A DNA stretch of 15,244 nt. Origin: Phoronis ovalis (Eukaryota; Phoronida; Phoronidae). The DNA lies in assembly GCA_028565635.1 (NCBI GenBank), contig JAOXYB010028467.1, positions 1-15,244 of the forward strand, read 5' to 3'. A model generated the notes under the pieces. That model ran no database searches. It saw only the letters and a list, made by a program, of their open reading frames with translations, and was not told where the DNA came from. Shown piece after piece: positions 1 to 9,468 of the stretch (its first letter is position 1; each line of letters opens with the position of its first letter). A program made the position numbers and the translations under genes.

Positions 1-110
1 AAGCCGTTATAGCAACACAAAGAAAAGGGTACATACGCCGACGCCGACGACGCCGCATGCAGTACGACTATATGCCCTTTCACTATTACATAGTGATGGG
101 CATAAAAAGG
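1..110 (-). repeat. Hairpin plus CG-rich repeat, left copy
   Basis: Bases 71-86 (TATGCCCTTTCACTAT) pair with 90-104 (ATAGTGATGGGCATA) around a 3-nt loop. They are flanked by a CGCCGACG-type tract at 37-56 and the linker GTACGACTA. On the minus strand the order is ATGCCC hairpin, GGGCATATAGTCGTA, then GCGTCGTCG. The right window edge carries the same order on the plus strand. Confidence 0.75.
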
Positions 111-175
111 CAAATATTACATCATCACATTCACCAAACTTTAATTATATTACAAATGGACATCGCGATTCTCAT

Positions 176-436
176 GGGTATGATCCTCTCATAGGAATTA
201 TGCTTCATGCTCCTCATACAAATTATGAATTTTGGCTCGGAATAAGTGTCTGGATTAAACCGCCACTGAGGTGTTTAACGTACAACTATGCAGCAGAAAT
301 GGCACACAATGTCAACAGTACTGGTTGAAGATGAGAACATAAGTAATCTACAGGACACGGTTACACACCAATAGTGGTGCCACCTAGATGTAATATTGGT
401 GAGAAAAATCAACTCCTTTCGTTTATTAGTATAGAT
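176..436 (+). repeat. Dispersed repeat, copy A
   Basis: It shares blocks in the same order and orientation with 7613-7910: GGGTATGAYCCTC, AGGAATTATGC, AGTGTCT, CGCYACTGAG, GCAGCAG, a CCTAGATG block, GGYGAGAAAAATC and TAGTATA. No coding frame or tRNA-type A/B boxes are seen. It lies downstream of the last visible ATF7IP-like exon, probably in its next intron. Class unknown. Confidence 0.7.
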
Positions 437-966
437 TTAACTTCATAATACAGGTGAAAACCAAACATAGATAAAATGTTTATCATCTCGTAACAGATTG
501 AACTACTTATTTTGCAATTAATAAACGTTCACATAAATCGCTACCCCCTCTATCTTCAAAAATACACGTCACAATTGAAAATCCAATTACTATTATTTGC
601 CTTTAGATTCAATATTCTTATTTCCAAAATTTGTATTTCCTTGAGAAATTAATGTTAGCTGCATAACTAAAAATTGCTATTTGCTTATATCTTAGAATAA
701 GACAGGCAGCGAAAAATACAATACATATTCTGTAAATGGGAAAGATTTAATTTGAACACAAAGCGCCTGAGGATTTCCCAGATTTAATCATAATTATACA
801 CTGCCCCGATGATAGTGGCACTGACCTAATCAAACAAACATCCCACTAGAATAATAAACTTAAGGTACATGTAAGTGAGAAAAATATATTAACAAATATG
901 GACCTTAGATTTCAACTTTTGTTACAAAGTCATTGGAGAAATGTTATGCAATTGTTATGTAATTAC

Positions 967-1072
967 CCTGAGATACTCTTGAGATCTTCAGTTCAGGTTT
1001 TGGCAGTATCTGATGACGTATGCAAGGTGCTTGGCCGGATACAGGAAGTGGAGGTGGTTGGTTCGACTGGGG
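967..1072 (-). CDS. ATF7IP: ATF7IP-like exon: start of C-terminal FN3 domain
   Basis: The acceptor is ttttattacag before CCCCAG and the donor is CTCAGG followed by gtaatt; it is phase 0 in and phase 1 out. It encodes PQSNQPPPLPVSGQ, then ILPKPELKISRVSQ, ending in the first base of a Gly codon. Vertebrate ATF7IP has an equivalent KPxLKxxRVQ strand followed by a Gly-Ile-Val-Leu-Ser-Trp segment. I found no following FN3 exon between here and the left edge, so the last exon(s) lie outside. Confidence 0.88.
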
Positions 1073-4000
1073 CTGTAATAAAAGCAGTGTTGATAATACA
1101 GTAACAATGAAACCGGTACACAACAAATACTTCTTGATCAAGGTTAATATACAACAATATGTTATGGTTTAAAAAGATGTTTGCTAACCAGGACAAATAT
1201 GGTTAACAAATGCTTATTGGTGATATTTTTGTAACTATGAACACAAATTAACATATTAAGAACATGTGAGGGCTGCTTTACACTAAGTTTCTATGCTTAC
1301 TGCTGATTGAAGTGGTGGTGGAGGCCTTGTTACTACATTAGAGGTAGTCTGCACTAAACGCACAACAGTCCCAGGTCTTAGAGCTGGAGGACCAGTTGGT
1401 ATGACGTGGAGGTGCTGCTGCTGCTGAGCCGGAATCACATTAACATAGTTACTTGTAGGTGTAGGTGTAGCTATTTGATAACGAACCTGTTGATGAAAAT
1501 GTATATTGCCCATTTAAGTTTACCACTACATAAAATTCTGTCAAAATGTCAATTTTTAGCTAGTAGATTCATCAGAAGTCTTTCTTTTTAGATACAAGTA
1601 ATAACATTACACCAGTATGAACACAGTTTATGAAACTGTTCAAAATTTTCATTTAAAGTTAATGCTGGGTAAGAATACCATCCTCTCGTGACAGCTATGC
1701 TAATGACATAAGGAACAAAACCAACATGTAACAAACCTGCTGAGTGGGTACACTATATGCAGCCCGACTCTGATTGACAAGACGGACCATATTTGCAGTA
1801 TTTGAAAGTGTAGACGCCATCTGTGCTGGCTTGATTGATTGCATTGTGGTGGAAGGTTGGGTATTGCGTACAACCATTGTGGCTGTAGTTTGCTTTGCAC
1901 GTTTACTTTCAAGGAGATGTTTTACTGGATACGAAGTTTTGTGTGCAGCTTTTTTATCATCATCATCTGTTAGATCTATTACAGCACCAGCTACAACTGT
2001 GTTTGTTTTTGTCTGTACCTACAAAATTAAAAAACATGCATTCTTGTTAACTAGTTATACTTCAAATCACAATTCACACATAAATGGACAACTTTGTTTA
2101 CAATGAAATACAGAAACCCAATAAGTCTTGTAGTTAAATAAGCTTGCAATAATTCCACTAACCACTCAATCATTTGCAATTTTTTTAAACTTTAATAACA
2201 CCTCAGTACCAATGATCTAAAATATTAGTTAGTCCTGTGCAGGAATTTATTTGTATGCAGAATTTTTTTAATTTCCATTGTGCTGGAAAAAATCAAACAG
2301 AAATAGCAAATTATGATAATAAGTCACAAAAGCACAAATAAGATTCCAAGCAGATAACAGGTATATGAAAATTTTACACATGCTAACAATCCATTCCAGA
2401 ACCCATATAACACACATTCCAACAAAAGGTATATAAATAACACATAATCCCACTATAATGGAACTGTCAACAAAAAAATACCCCAGATCTGAATTTCTTT
2501 ATACAGGCATTACAGCAAAACACTTATCTGACCTTTACTGTTATTGTTTCAAACCAAAATCAAACCTACAGTTTTGTATTTGCAGGCTACTTTTTGGCAC
2601 TCATTCGGTGCAAATTTGTACACCCAGGGTACTCTCATTCAATGTGTATTTTTTCTGCCAAACTTTTTACCATGGGATATCTTTTTATGTTTATTAGACA
2701 ATTTTCACAATGGGGGTGGTTTTTGCAAATGTGTTTTTTACGACCATATATATCTGAACTTGTTTGAATTGTGTTTATTTTTATAAGAATGAACCTTTAC
2801 AGAGGCTGAATACTATAACATGTGCATAACAGAAAGTATTGCCTGTTTCAATTGAGCTGTTTAAAAAGATGCTTTCCAGTTTACAATACTGTATAACAGT
2901 TCATTTACCAGTAAGATTTTTTTACCATAAGTGCACACTACTAGCACCTTTTTACCATAGGGCATACTAACACCCCCACCAAGTATTATGTCAAGTACCA
3001 TGATTCCCTTCCCCGGATCTACACCCTGGTTTTGGATAACACTAGGCATGTTTTAATGATTTTTTAAATTTCCTCTTTTTTTGATAAATATCAAACGTTA
3101 TAGGATTCTGATTCTTACACACATAAAGTTCAGATATGTATTTTATAATGAAACAAATCAAGTTTGGCGGGGAGACCTACAACACTCAACAGACCTGTGA
3201 CAATGGGTCAGCTTGCACTGGTGATGTACCAGTTGATATAATATACATTCCCGGTTTCAATGTCCGACCGGTATGAGACTGCAACAGCAATTAATAGTAT
3301 TCATAGTACTTTATACTCACAAAAATATATACATCTGCTTGGAAACTATTACAATAGCAGCAAATATTTAAATAACAAATACTTTATTGGATACAAATGC
3401 TGTTTCAACAAAATGCTATTTTAAGTTATTCCTCTGTCAATTTAAGAATCCCTCCCTCCAAAGCATATTAATAGATTAATAGTAAATCAGCATCTAGTTT
3501 TTATTTACATTAAGTGCAAATAAAACACTCGCCTGTGTAGTTGCCTGTGGCTTGACACCTTGCTGCAAATGTGAATTGATAGGTCTACCACCTGAAGATG
3601 ACTGCATCGCTGCTTTCATAGTTGTCGCAATCTGAAAAATGTTAACCTGGATTCAGTAAAAAGGGAAAACTACCTCTGAGGTGCACTGTATTTTCAAACA
3701 CTCATATTACAGAATGCCACAGTAGTACATGTAGCGTAAATTGATGAATAAATTTTGTGAAATAAGAACACATTTTTACTTTACCGTTTCAGGATCCACT
3801 TGAGTACACATAGTTCTCTTATTTAGTGACGATTTCTGTGCTGCCTTTCTGGGGATAAGTTTTGCTTGATTCTGTAGCATAACATTTAGTTCAAGAACTT
3901 GTTTCTGTAAGTCCCTTGCTGTATCTCGCCATTTATCATTTGCTGTTCGCAAATCCTCAATTTTATTTTTCAAGTCTTTCATCATATCATCATTATGCTT

Positions 4001-7000
4001 TTTAATAACTAAAGGAAGCTTTTCTTCTATTAGCTTTCCAAGTTCCTACAAAAATATATTTAGTGGGTAGAATAATATAAGCAAATAGTTGATACCTTAT
4101 AAAGAAGCAAAGTATGTGTCAGTAGCCAAAATATTTCATAACATACATTTTGTGTTGTCTAGCTAATAATTACTCCAAATTGTCATATAGGCATAATTTG
4201 ATTGATGGACTGAAAAGAGGACAGGTATGTTTTTCAGTATGTGGTACCATATAATGTCACCCTGGGTAGAAACTGTAATGCGGCACTACACAATTCAAAA
4301 ACTATTTAGCCTTATCGAAAACCTTGAAAATGTCAAGTTAATATGGCAGGGTTTTACATACCTCTGTTGTTAATATATATTTTCTTTTTTTCCTGCTACC
4401 ACTGTTGCAATCACTATTCTGACTATCTTCTGATACCGGTTTATTTAATTCATTCCTTAAATTTCCCACCAATTCATCCAAACGTGATCTTTTCGTTTTT
4501 TGTTCAGAGTCTGACAGATCAGACGAATGTTGACGTTTGAGCACTGATGAAGACTGGTCTGTTTTATTATTATCTGTCTTCACCTCTGTAGATATTGTGT
4601 TTCCAGGTTTTTGTTTACGCTTATTAGAATTCTTACCCTCCCCTTCATCACTATCACTGAGCAAAATAATATCATGACTATCATCCTCAACAGGCGAATC
4701 ATATTTTTGAATTTCACAGTCATCAGATTCTGTGCTTGCTAATCTTTCCCGTTTAATATCCTGAATTTGTGCCTGATTTTTGTCCAATTTATTCACATCT
4801 TCAGTTTCTACCATGTCTTTGCCTGACTTATCATCCTCAGCATGAACCACATTTTCTTCAGATTTGTGAGTTTGTGTAGCTTCATTAGACTCATCAACAC
4901 TACTACCTTTATGACAAAAGTATGCCGTCTCAGTAGCCGACACTTTCACTGTCTCTGCTGATTCTTCATCTAAAGAAACAGAGCATAATTATGATCATTT
5001 TACAACATATACAATGTATATGACATGTCATTGTTAGATGTTATTATGACTGTCAGAGGAAAACAATCAAAAACCTTCTCTGGTTCTTTCAAAACAGATA
5101 TAACTTATATATTATGGAACTATTGAGAATTTACAATAAAATATTATTGAGTTACTCTCCTGCCTGCTGCTATGATCTTGCAAACTTTCACTACTTTTTA
5201 CACTCAAGTTTATATTAGATTTTAGCATTTCAAAGATAAAAACAGGAAATATTTCAATGCTATATTTGAAAGAAAATATAATCTACTGCAAATTAAAAAC
5301 CCCACAGTAAATACTTCCTAATGGAAAAACTTTGTTGTATAATGATCATTAAACTATGAATGACCAGTATTGTTTATACAAGTGGACATTAAGATGGACA
5401 ACATGTCCCTAAAAAATCCACAAGCTATGTACTAGGAATAACATATGCTATTGTATTGTTTTATGCTATTTCAGTCATGAACTCAATAAACAGTAGCAGC
5501 CAAATCACCAAGCTAAGATATTGATTAAACATAGACACCCATAGATTAGTAATGAAGCTCCATTCAGTTGCTCTATGATCTCTGACATCCGTTTATGTTT
5601 CTCAAACAAAGCATCTTTGGAATCTAAGTTCCCCTCTCACCTGTTAACATTTCTGAGAAATGACACCATAAAAAGTTGTTGAGCAACCTTCAACTACAAA
5701 CTACCATACAACTACCTACCTTTATCAATCCCCAGTAGTTCATTTTCAACATCCATAGGCACTTCTTCACTCTCCTCTGCAGTATCTGTGGCTGAGGTAT
5801 CATTTTGTTTATGTTCTGTCGATGTGTCCATAATAGGCATAATAGCATCCTCTTTATTGACACTGTTCTTGTTCATGTGGTCTGTGTAACTATTGCCTAT
5901 TTTTTCATCAGGAACTTTTTCAGCCTCATTCACATTACTTTTACAATCTCCAATATTTGTATCTGTACCACTGTTATCTGACTTTTCTAATGGCGAACCT
6001 GGTTGAGAAATAGTTCTTGCTACAGGTGTTTCTGGACGAGATCTAGAATTTTCCATTGTTTCAAATAAATTTTTGGACTGATCATTACTTGGTGATGTTG
6101 CTGCTGGTGACAAGTCTGAAACCTTACTTTTTGCACCGTCTGCGAGTGTCTGCATAACTTTTTTCTCTAAGCCAAGCTTTTGTGCTGCTGTCTTTAATGT
6201 TAATGTTATTTTTTTAACAAAACCTTTATTTATAACTGGCAATGGTTTCTCTGAATGGTCTGTTAGTTCTAAATCAGTGCTGTTATTTTTATCCAAAGTC
6301 TCATTAACTGCTTTTGTTAATGACTCCATTGAGTTGTTACAATTTCCTTCATCATCAAGCTTGATGCTAGAATTTTTATCTGAATTATTAACATCCTCTA
6401 ATGGATTTTTATTGTTATCGTCTGATGAGCCCTTCCCCTGTTTCTCTTTCATTGCAGCTATTTGCTGGTCTGCTACCATTGATGGTTTCATCGATTTCCG
6501 TGCTGTTCTAGAGAAACCATTCTTTTTCAAAGCTAGTGTCATATCAGGAATGTTTGGAACAGAGTCGACGCTATCTTCATCAGAGCTTCTGTCAGATTCC
6601 CCGTCTGAAACTTGACCATTTTCACAAGCTTTTATAGCACTCAGTGCCAGTTTGGCAGTGGACTTTTTGGCAATCTGGCGACCATTCATGGCTACCCCAG
6701 AAGTAGCAACTAAAAGGAAAAAACAGACATGCACCAAAAGTACAATTCCTATGCAGCATACAATTTTTCGAACAGCTAAGTGGACTATTCTGTTAATACC
6801 AGAGGTTTCTATAACATACTCTAAATGACAGTGTACAAACGTTACTTAATAATTCAGTTTTCACATTTTAGCAAGAACTAACAAGATGAATTTTAACTTT
6901 ATAAAGGTTTTAAACAGGCAACCAGAGTAAACATATGCAGACAGTGTTCATTGACCAGCGTATGATCACTTTCTAAGCAAAATATATAATTATGTATAAT

Positions 7001-7085
7001 ATGAATATCATGTCACTTTAGATTAAAAATAAATTACCAAGTTTTATGTTTATTCTTTCATCTATTTCTGCTGATGAAGGCATAT
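967..7085 (-). CDS. ATF7IP: ATF7IP/MCAF1-like (windei) SETDB1 cofactor, multi-exon, 3' end outside window
   Basis: The model joins exons 7085-7038, 6709-5720, 4969-4362, 4045-3785, 3631-3533, 2018-1737, 1486-1301 and 1072-967, read right to left. Phases agree at every junction (1, 1, then 0 through to the last exon, which ends in phase 1), giving about 859 residues from the ATG at 7083. Seen in order: acidic Ser/Asp/Asn-rich N-terminal half, basic patches, coiled coil (about 549-635), SIM VIDLT plus four Asp (681-689), Pro/Gln-rich linker, and the motif KPELKISRVSQG that opens the C-terminal FN3 domain. From the family: ATF7IP stabilises nuclear SETDB1 and supports H3K9 trimethylation and silencing; its FN3 domain contacts partners such as MBD1. 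The human protein is about 1270 residues, so the disordered regions here are shorter. About 100 FN3 residues are missing because the window ends. The order coiled coil, SIM, FN3 makes the family call strong; the 5' end is uncertain. Confidence 0.88.
1301..1486 (-). CDS. ATF7IP: ATF7IP-like exon: Pro/Gln-rich linker
   Basis: This exon is 186 nt, phase 0 at both ends. The acceptor is tttcatcaacag and the donor is TCAGCA followed by gtaagc. It encodes VRYQIATPTPTSNYVNVIPA, a QQQQ run from a CTG/CAG tract near 1412-1424, then a proline-rich stretch ending in TRPPPPLQSA. The linker before FN3 in ATF7IP has the same character. Reading through the donor would add VSIET and then a stop. Confidence 0.85.
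1737..2018 (-). CDS. ATF7IP: ATF7IP-like exon: SUMO-interacting motif
   Basis: This exon is 282 nt, phase 0 at both ends, with acceptor taattttgtag and donor CAGCAG followed by gtttgt. Residue 13 onward reads AVIDLTDDDDKKA (VIDLT at bases 1982-1968). This is nearly the known ATF7IP SIM, which binds SUMO, SUMOylated MBD1 and other partners. A Ser/Thr/Gln-rich linker follows, with LLESKR and VRLVNQSRAAY. Confidence 0.9.
2019..3532 (-). other. ATF7IP-like intron (GC-AG)
   Basis: This 1.5-kb intron opens with gcgagt on the minus strand and closes with taattttgtag. It is AT-rich and contains the scattered TTTTTACCAT units near 2660-2975. No extra exon is convincing. Confidence 0.7.
2660..2975 (-). 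repeat. Scattered units related to the TATACCC..GGTAAA array, inverted
   Basis: On the plus strand, TTTTTACCATGGGATATC (2664 on), TTTACCAGTAAG (2904), TTTTTACCATAAGTGCACAC (2919) and TTTTTACCATAGGGCATACT (2949) are reverse complements of TATRCCCTRTGGTAAAWA. They lie in the ATF7IP-like intron 3532-2019. There are too few units to define ends. Confidence 0.5.
3533..3631 (-). CDS. ATF7IP: ATF7IP-like small exon with GC donor
   Basis: This exon is 99 nt (33 codons), phase 0 at both ends. The acceptor is aatttttcag-like (gttaacatttttcag). It encodes IATTMKAAMQSSSGGRP and a Gln/Thr-rich tail ending in QATTQ. The donor reads CACAG followed by gcgagt, a GC-AG type intron; no in-phase GT donor of comparable quality lies nearby. 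The linker sequence has no recognisable domain, so support is frame continuity and splice signals. Confidence 0.78.
3785..4045 (-). CDS. ATF7IP: ATF7IP-like exon: conserved coiled coil (SETDB1-binding region)
   Basis: This exon is 261 nt, phase 0 at both ends, with acceptor atttttgtag and donor AACG followed by gtaaag. It opens with ELGKLIEEKLPLVIKKHND and continues as a strong heptad helix, including KIEDLRTAND and DLQKQVLELNVMLQNQAK (residues about 549-620). The LLEEKL-type opening followed by a long coiled coil matches the region of ATF7IP and windei reported to bind SETDB1. With the SIM, this is the best family diagnostic in the window. A Lys/Arg-rich tail follows. Confidence 0.9.
4046..4361 (-). 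other. ATF7IP-like intron, no internal feature seen
   Basis: This 316-bp intron has a gtatgt donor and a tttttgtag acceptor. Nothing else is recognised. Confidence 0.7.
4362..4969 (-). CDS. ATF7IP: ATF7IP-like exon: candidate SIM and nuclear-localisation patches
   Basis: The acceptor is gtttctttag before ATGAAG and the donor is ACAGAG followed by gtatgt. The exon continues from phase 1 and ends in phase 0, encoding about 203 residues. It contains a hydrophobic core followed by acids and serines, IILLSDSDE (residues about 446-454, bases 4670-4644), which fits a SUMO-interacting motif. It also carries basic patches NKRKQK, TKRSR and SRKKRKY. A KRRRY-type patch lies just before the structured region in vertebrate ATF7IP, so the final patch is probably the equivalent nuclear signal. 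Confidence 0.88.
4970..5719 (-). other. ATF7IP-like intron, no internal feature seen
   Basis: This is 750 bp of AT-rich sequence between two well-supported exons. I see no repeat, exon or structured element in it. Confidence 0.7.
5720..6709 (-). CDS. ATF7IP: ATF7IP-like large exon: acidic disordered region
   Basis: This 990-nt exon has acceptor tttttccttttag and donor AAAG followed by gtaggt. It encodes about 330 residues, rich in Ser, Asp, Asn, Glu and Lys, with acidic serine clusters (SDGESDRSSDEDS), scattered basic stretches and several SP/TP sites. No globular domain is visible. A long open acidic N-terminal half is typical of ATF7IP proteins, but its sequence is poorly conserved, so this exon is placed mainly by reading-frame continuity. 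It leaves in phase 1. Confidence 0.85.
6710..7037 (-). other. ATF7IP-like intron, no internal feature seen
   Basis: This 328-bp intron has a gtaatt donor and a long pyrimidine tract before ttttag. Nothing else is recognised. Confidence 0.65.
7038..7085 (-). CDS. ATF7IP: ATF7IP-like exon: possible translation start
   Basis: The acceptor is cttgcag before ATATGCC and the donor is ACTTG followed by gtaatt. The only open frame that joins the next exon reads MPSSAEIDERINIKL and then V across the junction, leaving in phase 1. The ATG sits two bases inside the exon (7083), so it may be an internal Met with a further coding exon upstream. In that case the incoming phase must also be 1. Confidence 0.7.
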
Positions 7086-7612
7086 CTGCAAGAGAAGCAA
7101 AAAATTAGTTTATTTAAGCACCAATAGGTGGCAGCATATTATAACCCATTAATTTAGGGATGATATCATAAGTGCAACTTCTAAATAGGTCAAGGTGAAA
7201 GGTTCTGTTTAGGTCAGAAACTGAATTAGTAGACAACACTTATAATGATTTTTCATTTTAGATAGGTATGTAAACAACATACTGTTCAGAATAGAGAAAA
7301 TTAGTTCCCTAGTGAAAATTCTCAGGAATATAATTCTTTCTGGTAACTAGCAGGTTTCCACATGACTTAAAGTTGACAAATCAAACAGCATATTCCACAT
7401 TAATTATATATAATAACTATTGAGTTCTCATCTGAAGGAATACAGCATAAGATGATTATTGATGTCCTGCTTCATTGCATATACTTATTGTACTGAAAGC
7501 CCAAATAAGTTACAATCCACTTTCAAAATCATCATTCAAGTACGAAGCATTCCAACAAGCATGTTCTTTCCCTAAGTAAACTTATTTATAAACAACTAGA
7601 AATTTTTTCGCA

Positions 7613-7910
7613 GGGTATGACCCTCATATAGATTAGGAATTATGCCTATCAAACAGGGCATGGGTTAAACGCCAGGATTAGAAATAGTGTCTGGGTGCGA
7701 ATGCATCACAATTAGTGTCTAGGTCAAATGCTAGCAACCGCTACTGAGAAGGCGTTTAATGTACAAATATGCAGCAGGCATGGAACATATGATGTAGACA
7801 GTACAAATATATCTATGTCACAATGTAAGTAATGTACCGGTCAGTTATGGTGCATGCCTAGATGGAATAGTGGCGAGAAAAATCCATTCCATTCTTTTAG
7901 TAGTATACAT
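7613..7910 (+). repeat. Dispersed repeat, copy B
   Basis: This is a diverged second copy of the 176-436 repeat. Its middle is longer, with AGTGTCT appearing twice (near 7688 and 7714), which suggests a short internal duplication or a fuller copy. No terminal inverted repeats or target-site duplication could be defined. Confidence 0.7.
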
Positions 7911-8627
7911 AAGCCAGGACAAATGAATAAGACATGTGAAATCCTATTTGATATCTGATTTTAAAAGCTGTCAATAAACCAATTTTGTTTGAAAACTTAT
8001 GAACCAATCAAAGGATGGCGAACATGTAAAAAAATATTTTTTCACATTTATGGTAAATGATCCGTTGCCAGGTTTTTCGCCTCTTAAACCATAAATCAAA
8101 ATTTCAAAACACTGCTATCTGTCTCAGTATCCTTTAACAATTTTAAATAGTTAGTGTGCACTTATCCTCGGTATATATTATTTAGTTTTCAAAATTACGT
8201 TTAATATGATTGGCAATTCCTGTCTAAAGTTATACAACCAACAACAATTCCATTAGATGTTTTATTAGTATAAATTAAATAGTAAGCAAAAGCAAATCCT
8301 GTGAATATAAAAAGGGCCCACTGATGAACATTTGCTTCTGAATGAGATATTATTCCATAATAATGAACTAGTATTTGGAAAAGTATGGTTACATGAAATG
8401 CAAACTTATCAAGGGACAGTGCCAGGATTGAGATTAGGGGAATTCAACTGAAATTTGCAGCATATTTAGCTATGTTTAATTTTTGTTATTTTTTGCAAAA
8501 CCACCACTGTTACATCGAGTATATAGAGACTATAATGAGTATCATATGCAAGACTTCTTGATGCAGTACTTCAGAGCCGTGGGGGCAGTCAATATGAAAG
8601 TGGGTACCCATGTTCCAACACGGCTTT

Positions 8628-8810
8628 TCAAAAAAGCCCCTAATGACATGAAATTCTGCAAAAAATACACCCCTAAGGAAGTGAGTTTTTTGAAAAAATA
8701 CACCCTAAGGAATTGACTTTTGGGAAAAAACACCCCTAAAGAAGTGTTACACCTCCAAAAAAACACCCCTTTTCATGATTTTAGCCAAAAAACAGACCCT
8801 AAGCTCGTAA
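8628..8810 (+). repeat. Degenerate ~31-bp tandem array inside the MITE
   Basis: About six units of 29-33 bp each start with a run of A, then YACMCCCTAA and often GGAAGTGA. Unit starts lie near 8628, 8659, 8692, 8724, 8756 and 8786. The open frames here on both strands are by-products of the periodicity, not genes. Confidence 0.75.
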
Positions 8811-8821
8811 CGTGCGTTACG
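8806..8821. repeat. Perfect short palindrome CGTAACG-TG-CGTTACG
   Basis: Seven-base arms surround a 2-nt centre, located between the tandem array and the right terminal repeat of the MITE. It could be an internal hairpin of the element or a protein-binding site; the sequence cannot decide. Confidence 0.6.
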
Positions 8822-9468
8822 CACCGGCGGTTCAATAAACATACCCTTTCATGCGAAATTTTGTTGGAACATACGTACCCACTTTCATATTGACTGCCCC
8901 CCCTGGGACTTCGGATCATGGATTATTTGGGGAAAGTATGCAGACAAAGCTTTACAAATTTCGAGCACAACACAAATAGGTATGAAGATGTGGCAGCAGC
9001 ATAATCAAGTAACTTTGATTAAAGCAATAGGAAGAGTTTAAGTAGTGATACAAATGTCTGTGAGAGATTTGGATTAAATATAAGTGTATGAAACTTTACA
9101 ACCAGAATTTATTCGGCCATATTGCTTGGGAATAATGTGTCTGACCTTGGCATACAATATCACAAGATAAGCACTAAGCTATTTATAGCAACCAATCAAC
9201 TGCATTTAATCACATGACTACATATCTACATAAATTATTGATTTGACACAGAGAGGTTCAAGTAGGGAAACAATTTTGAAATAGAAAAAAACATTTGCAG
9301 TTTGTGTTTTTTTTTATTTATTGATAGTGTTCCTCACATTTTTAGTCAGCAAAAACTAAAACTGGAAAATTACATTTCTATAATAGATGTGGTTTTCTTT
9401 TTAACTACAAAGTAGACATTTTTGATGAAATTTATTTTCTATTTAAAAGTTATTCAAACAATGACTGA

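Larger units (their letters stand above)
8581..8901. mobile_element. MITE-like element with 40-bp terminal inverted repeats
   Basis: The left arm 8581-8620 and right arm 8862-8901 are reverse complements at 38 of 40 positions (mismatch only at the CC/GT step near the middle). Both begin GGGGGCAGTCAATATGAAAG at the outer ends. The 321-bp unit has no transposase frame, so it would be non-autonomous. The interior holds a six-unit tandem array and a short palindrome. No convincing target-site duplication touches the ends: ACTTC occurs on both sides (8568-8572, 8908-8912) but several bases away. Superfamily is unassigned. Confidence 0.85.
7086..9468. other. Upstream of the exon at 7085: repeats only
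   Basis: Apart from repeat copy B (7613-7910) and the MITE (8581-8901), this AT-rich stretch shows no supported exon. If the ATF7IP-like gene starts further right, it is the first intron; otherwise it is intergenic. Confidence 0.5.

Noticed and set aside
1061-1071. GGTTCGACTGG, resembling a Pol III B box
   Set aside because: It lies inside the FN3-start exon read on the other strand, with no A box at suitable spacing and no tRNA fold.
1774-2106. 110-codon plus-strand open frame
   Set aside because: It is the antisense shadow of the SIM exon (2018-1737 minus), whose frame, splice sites and motif are strongly supported.
2861-3049. Minus-strand open frame with repeated YGKK
   Set aside because: The YGKK repeats come from the TTTTTACCAT units within an intron. 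No splice context supports an exon.
6277-6615. 112-codon plus-strand open frame
   Set aside because: It is the antisense shadow of the large acidic exon. Its Leu/Ser/Phe richness is what the complement of Asp/Ser/Lys codons gives.
8483-8766. Open frames of 74-77 codons on both strands
   Set aside because: They lie across the MITE terminus and its tandem array. The repeated SLGVFF/FLRVYF-like peptide simply mirrors the ~31-bp units.
8568-8912. ACTTC on both sides of the MITE as a target-site duplication
   Set aside because: The copies lie several bases from the inverted repeats, and a 5-base match in this length is easily chance, so I did not use it to set boundaries.
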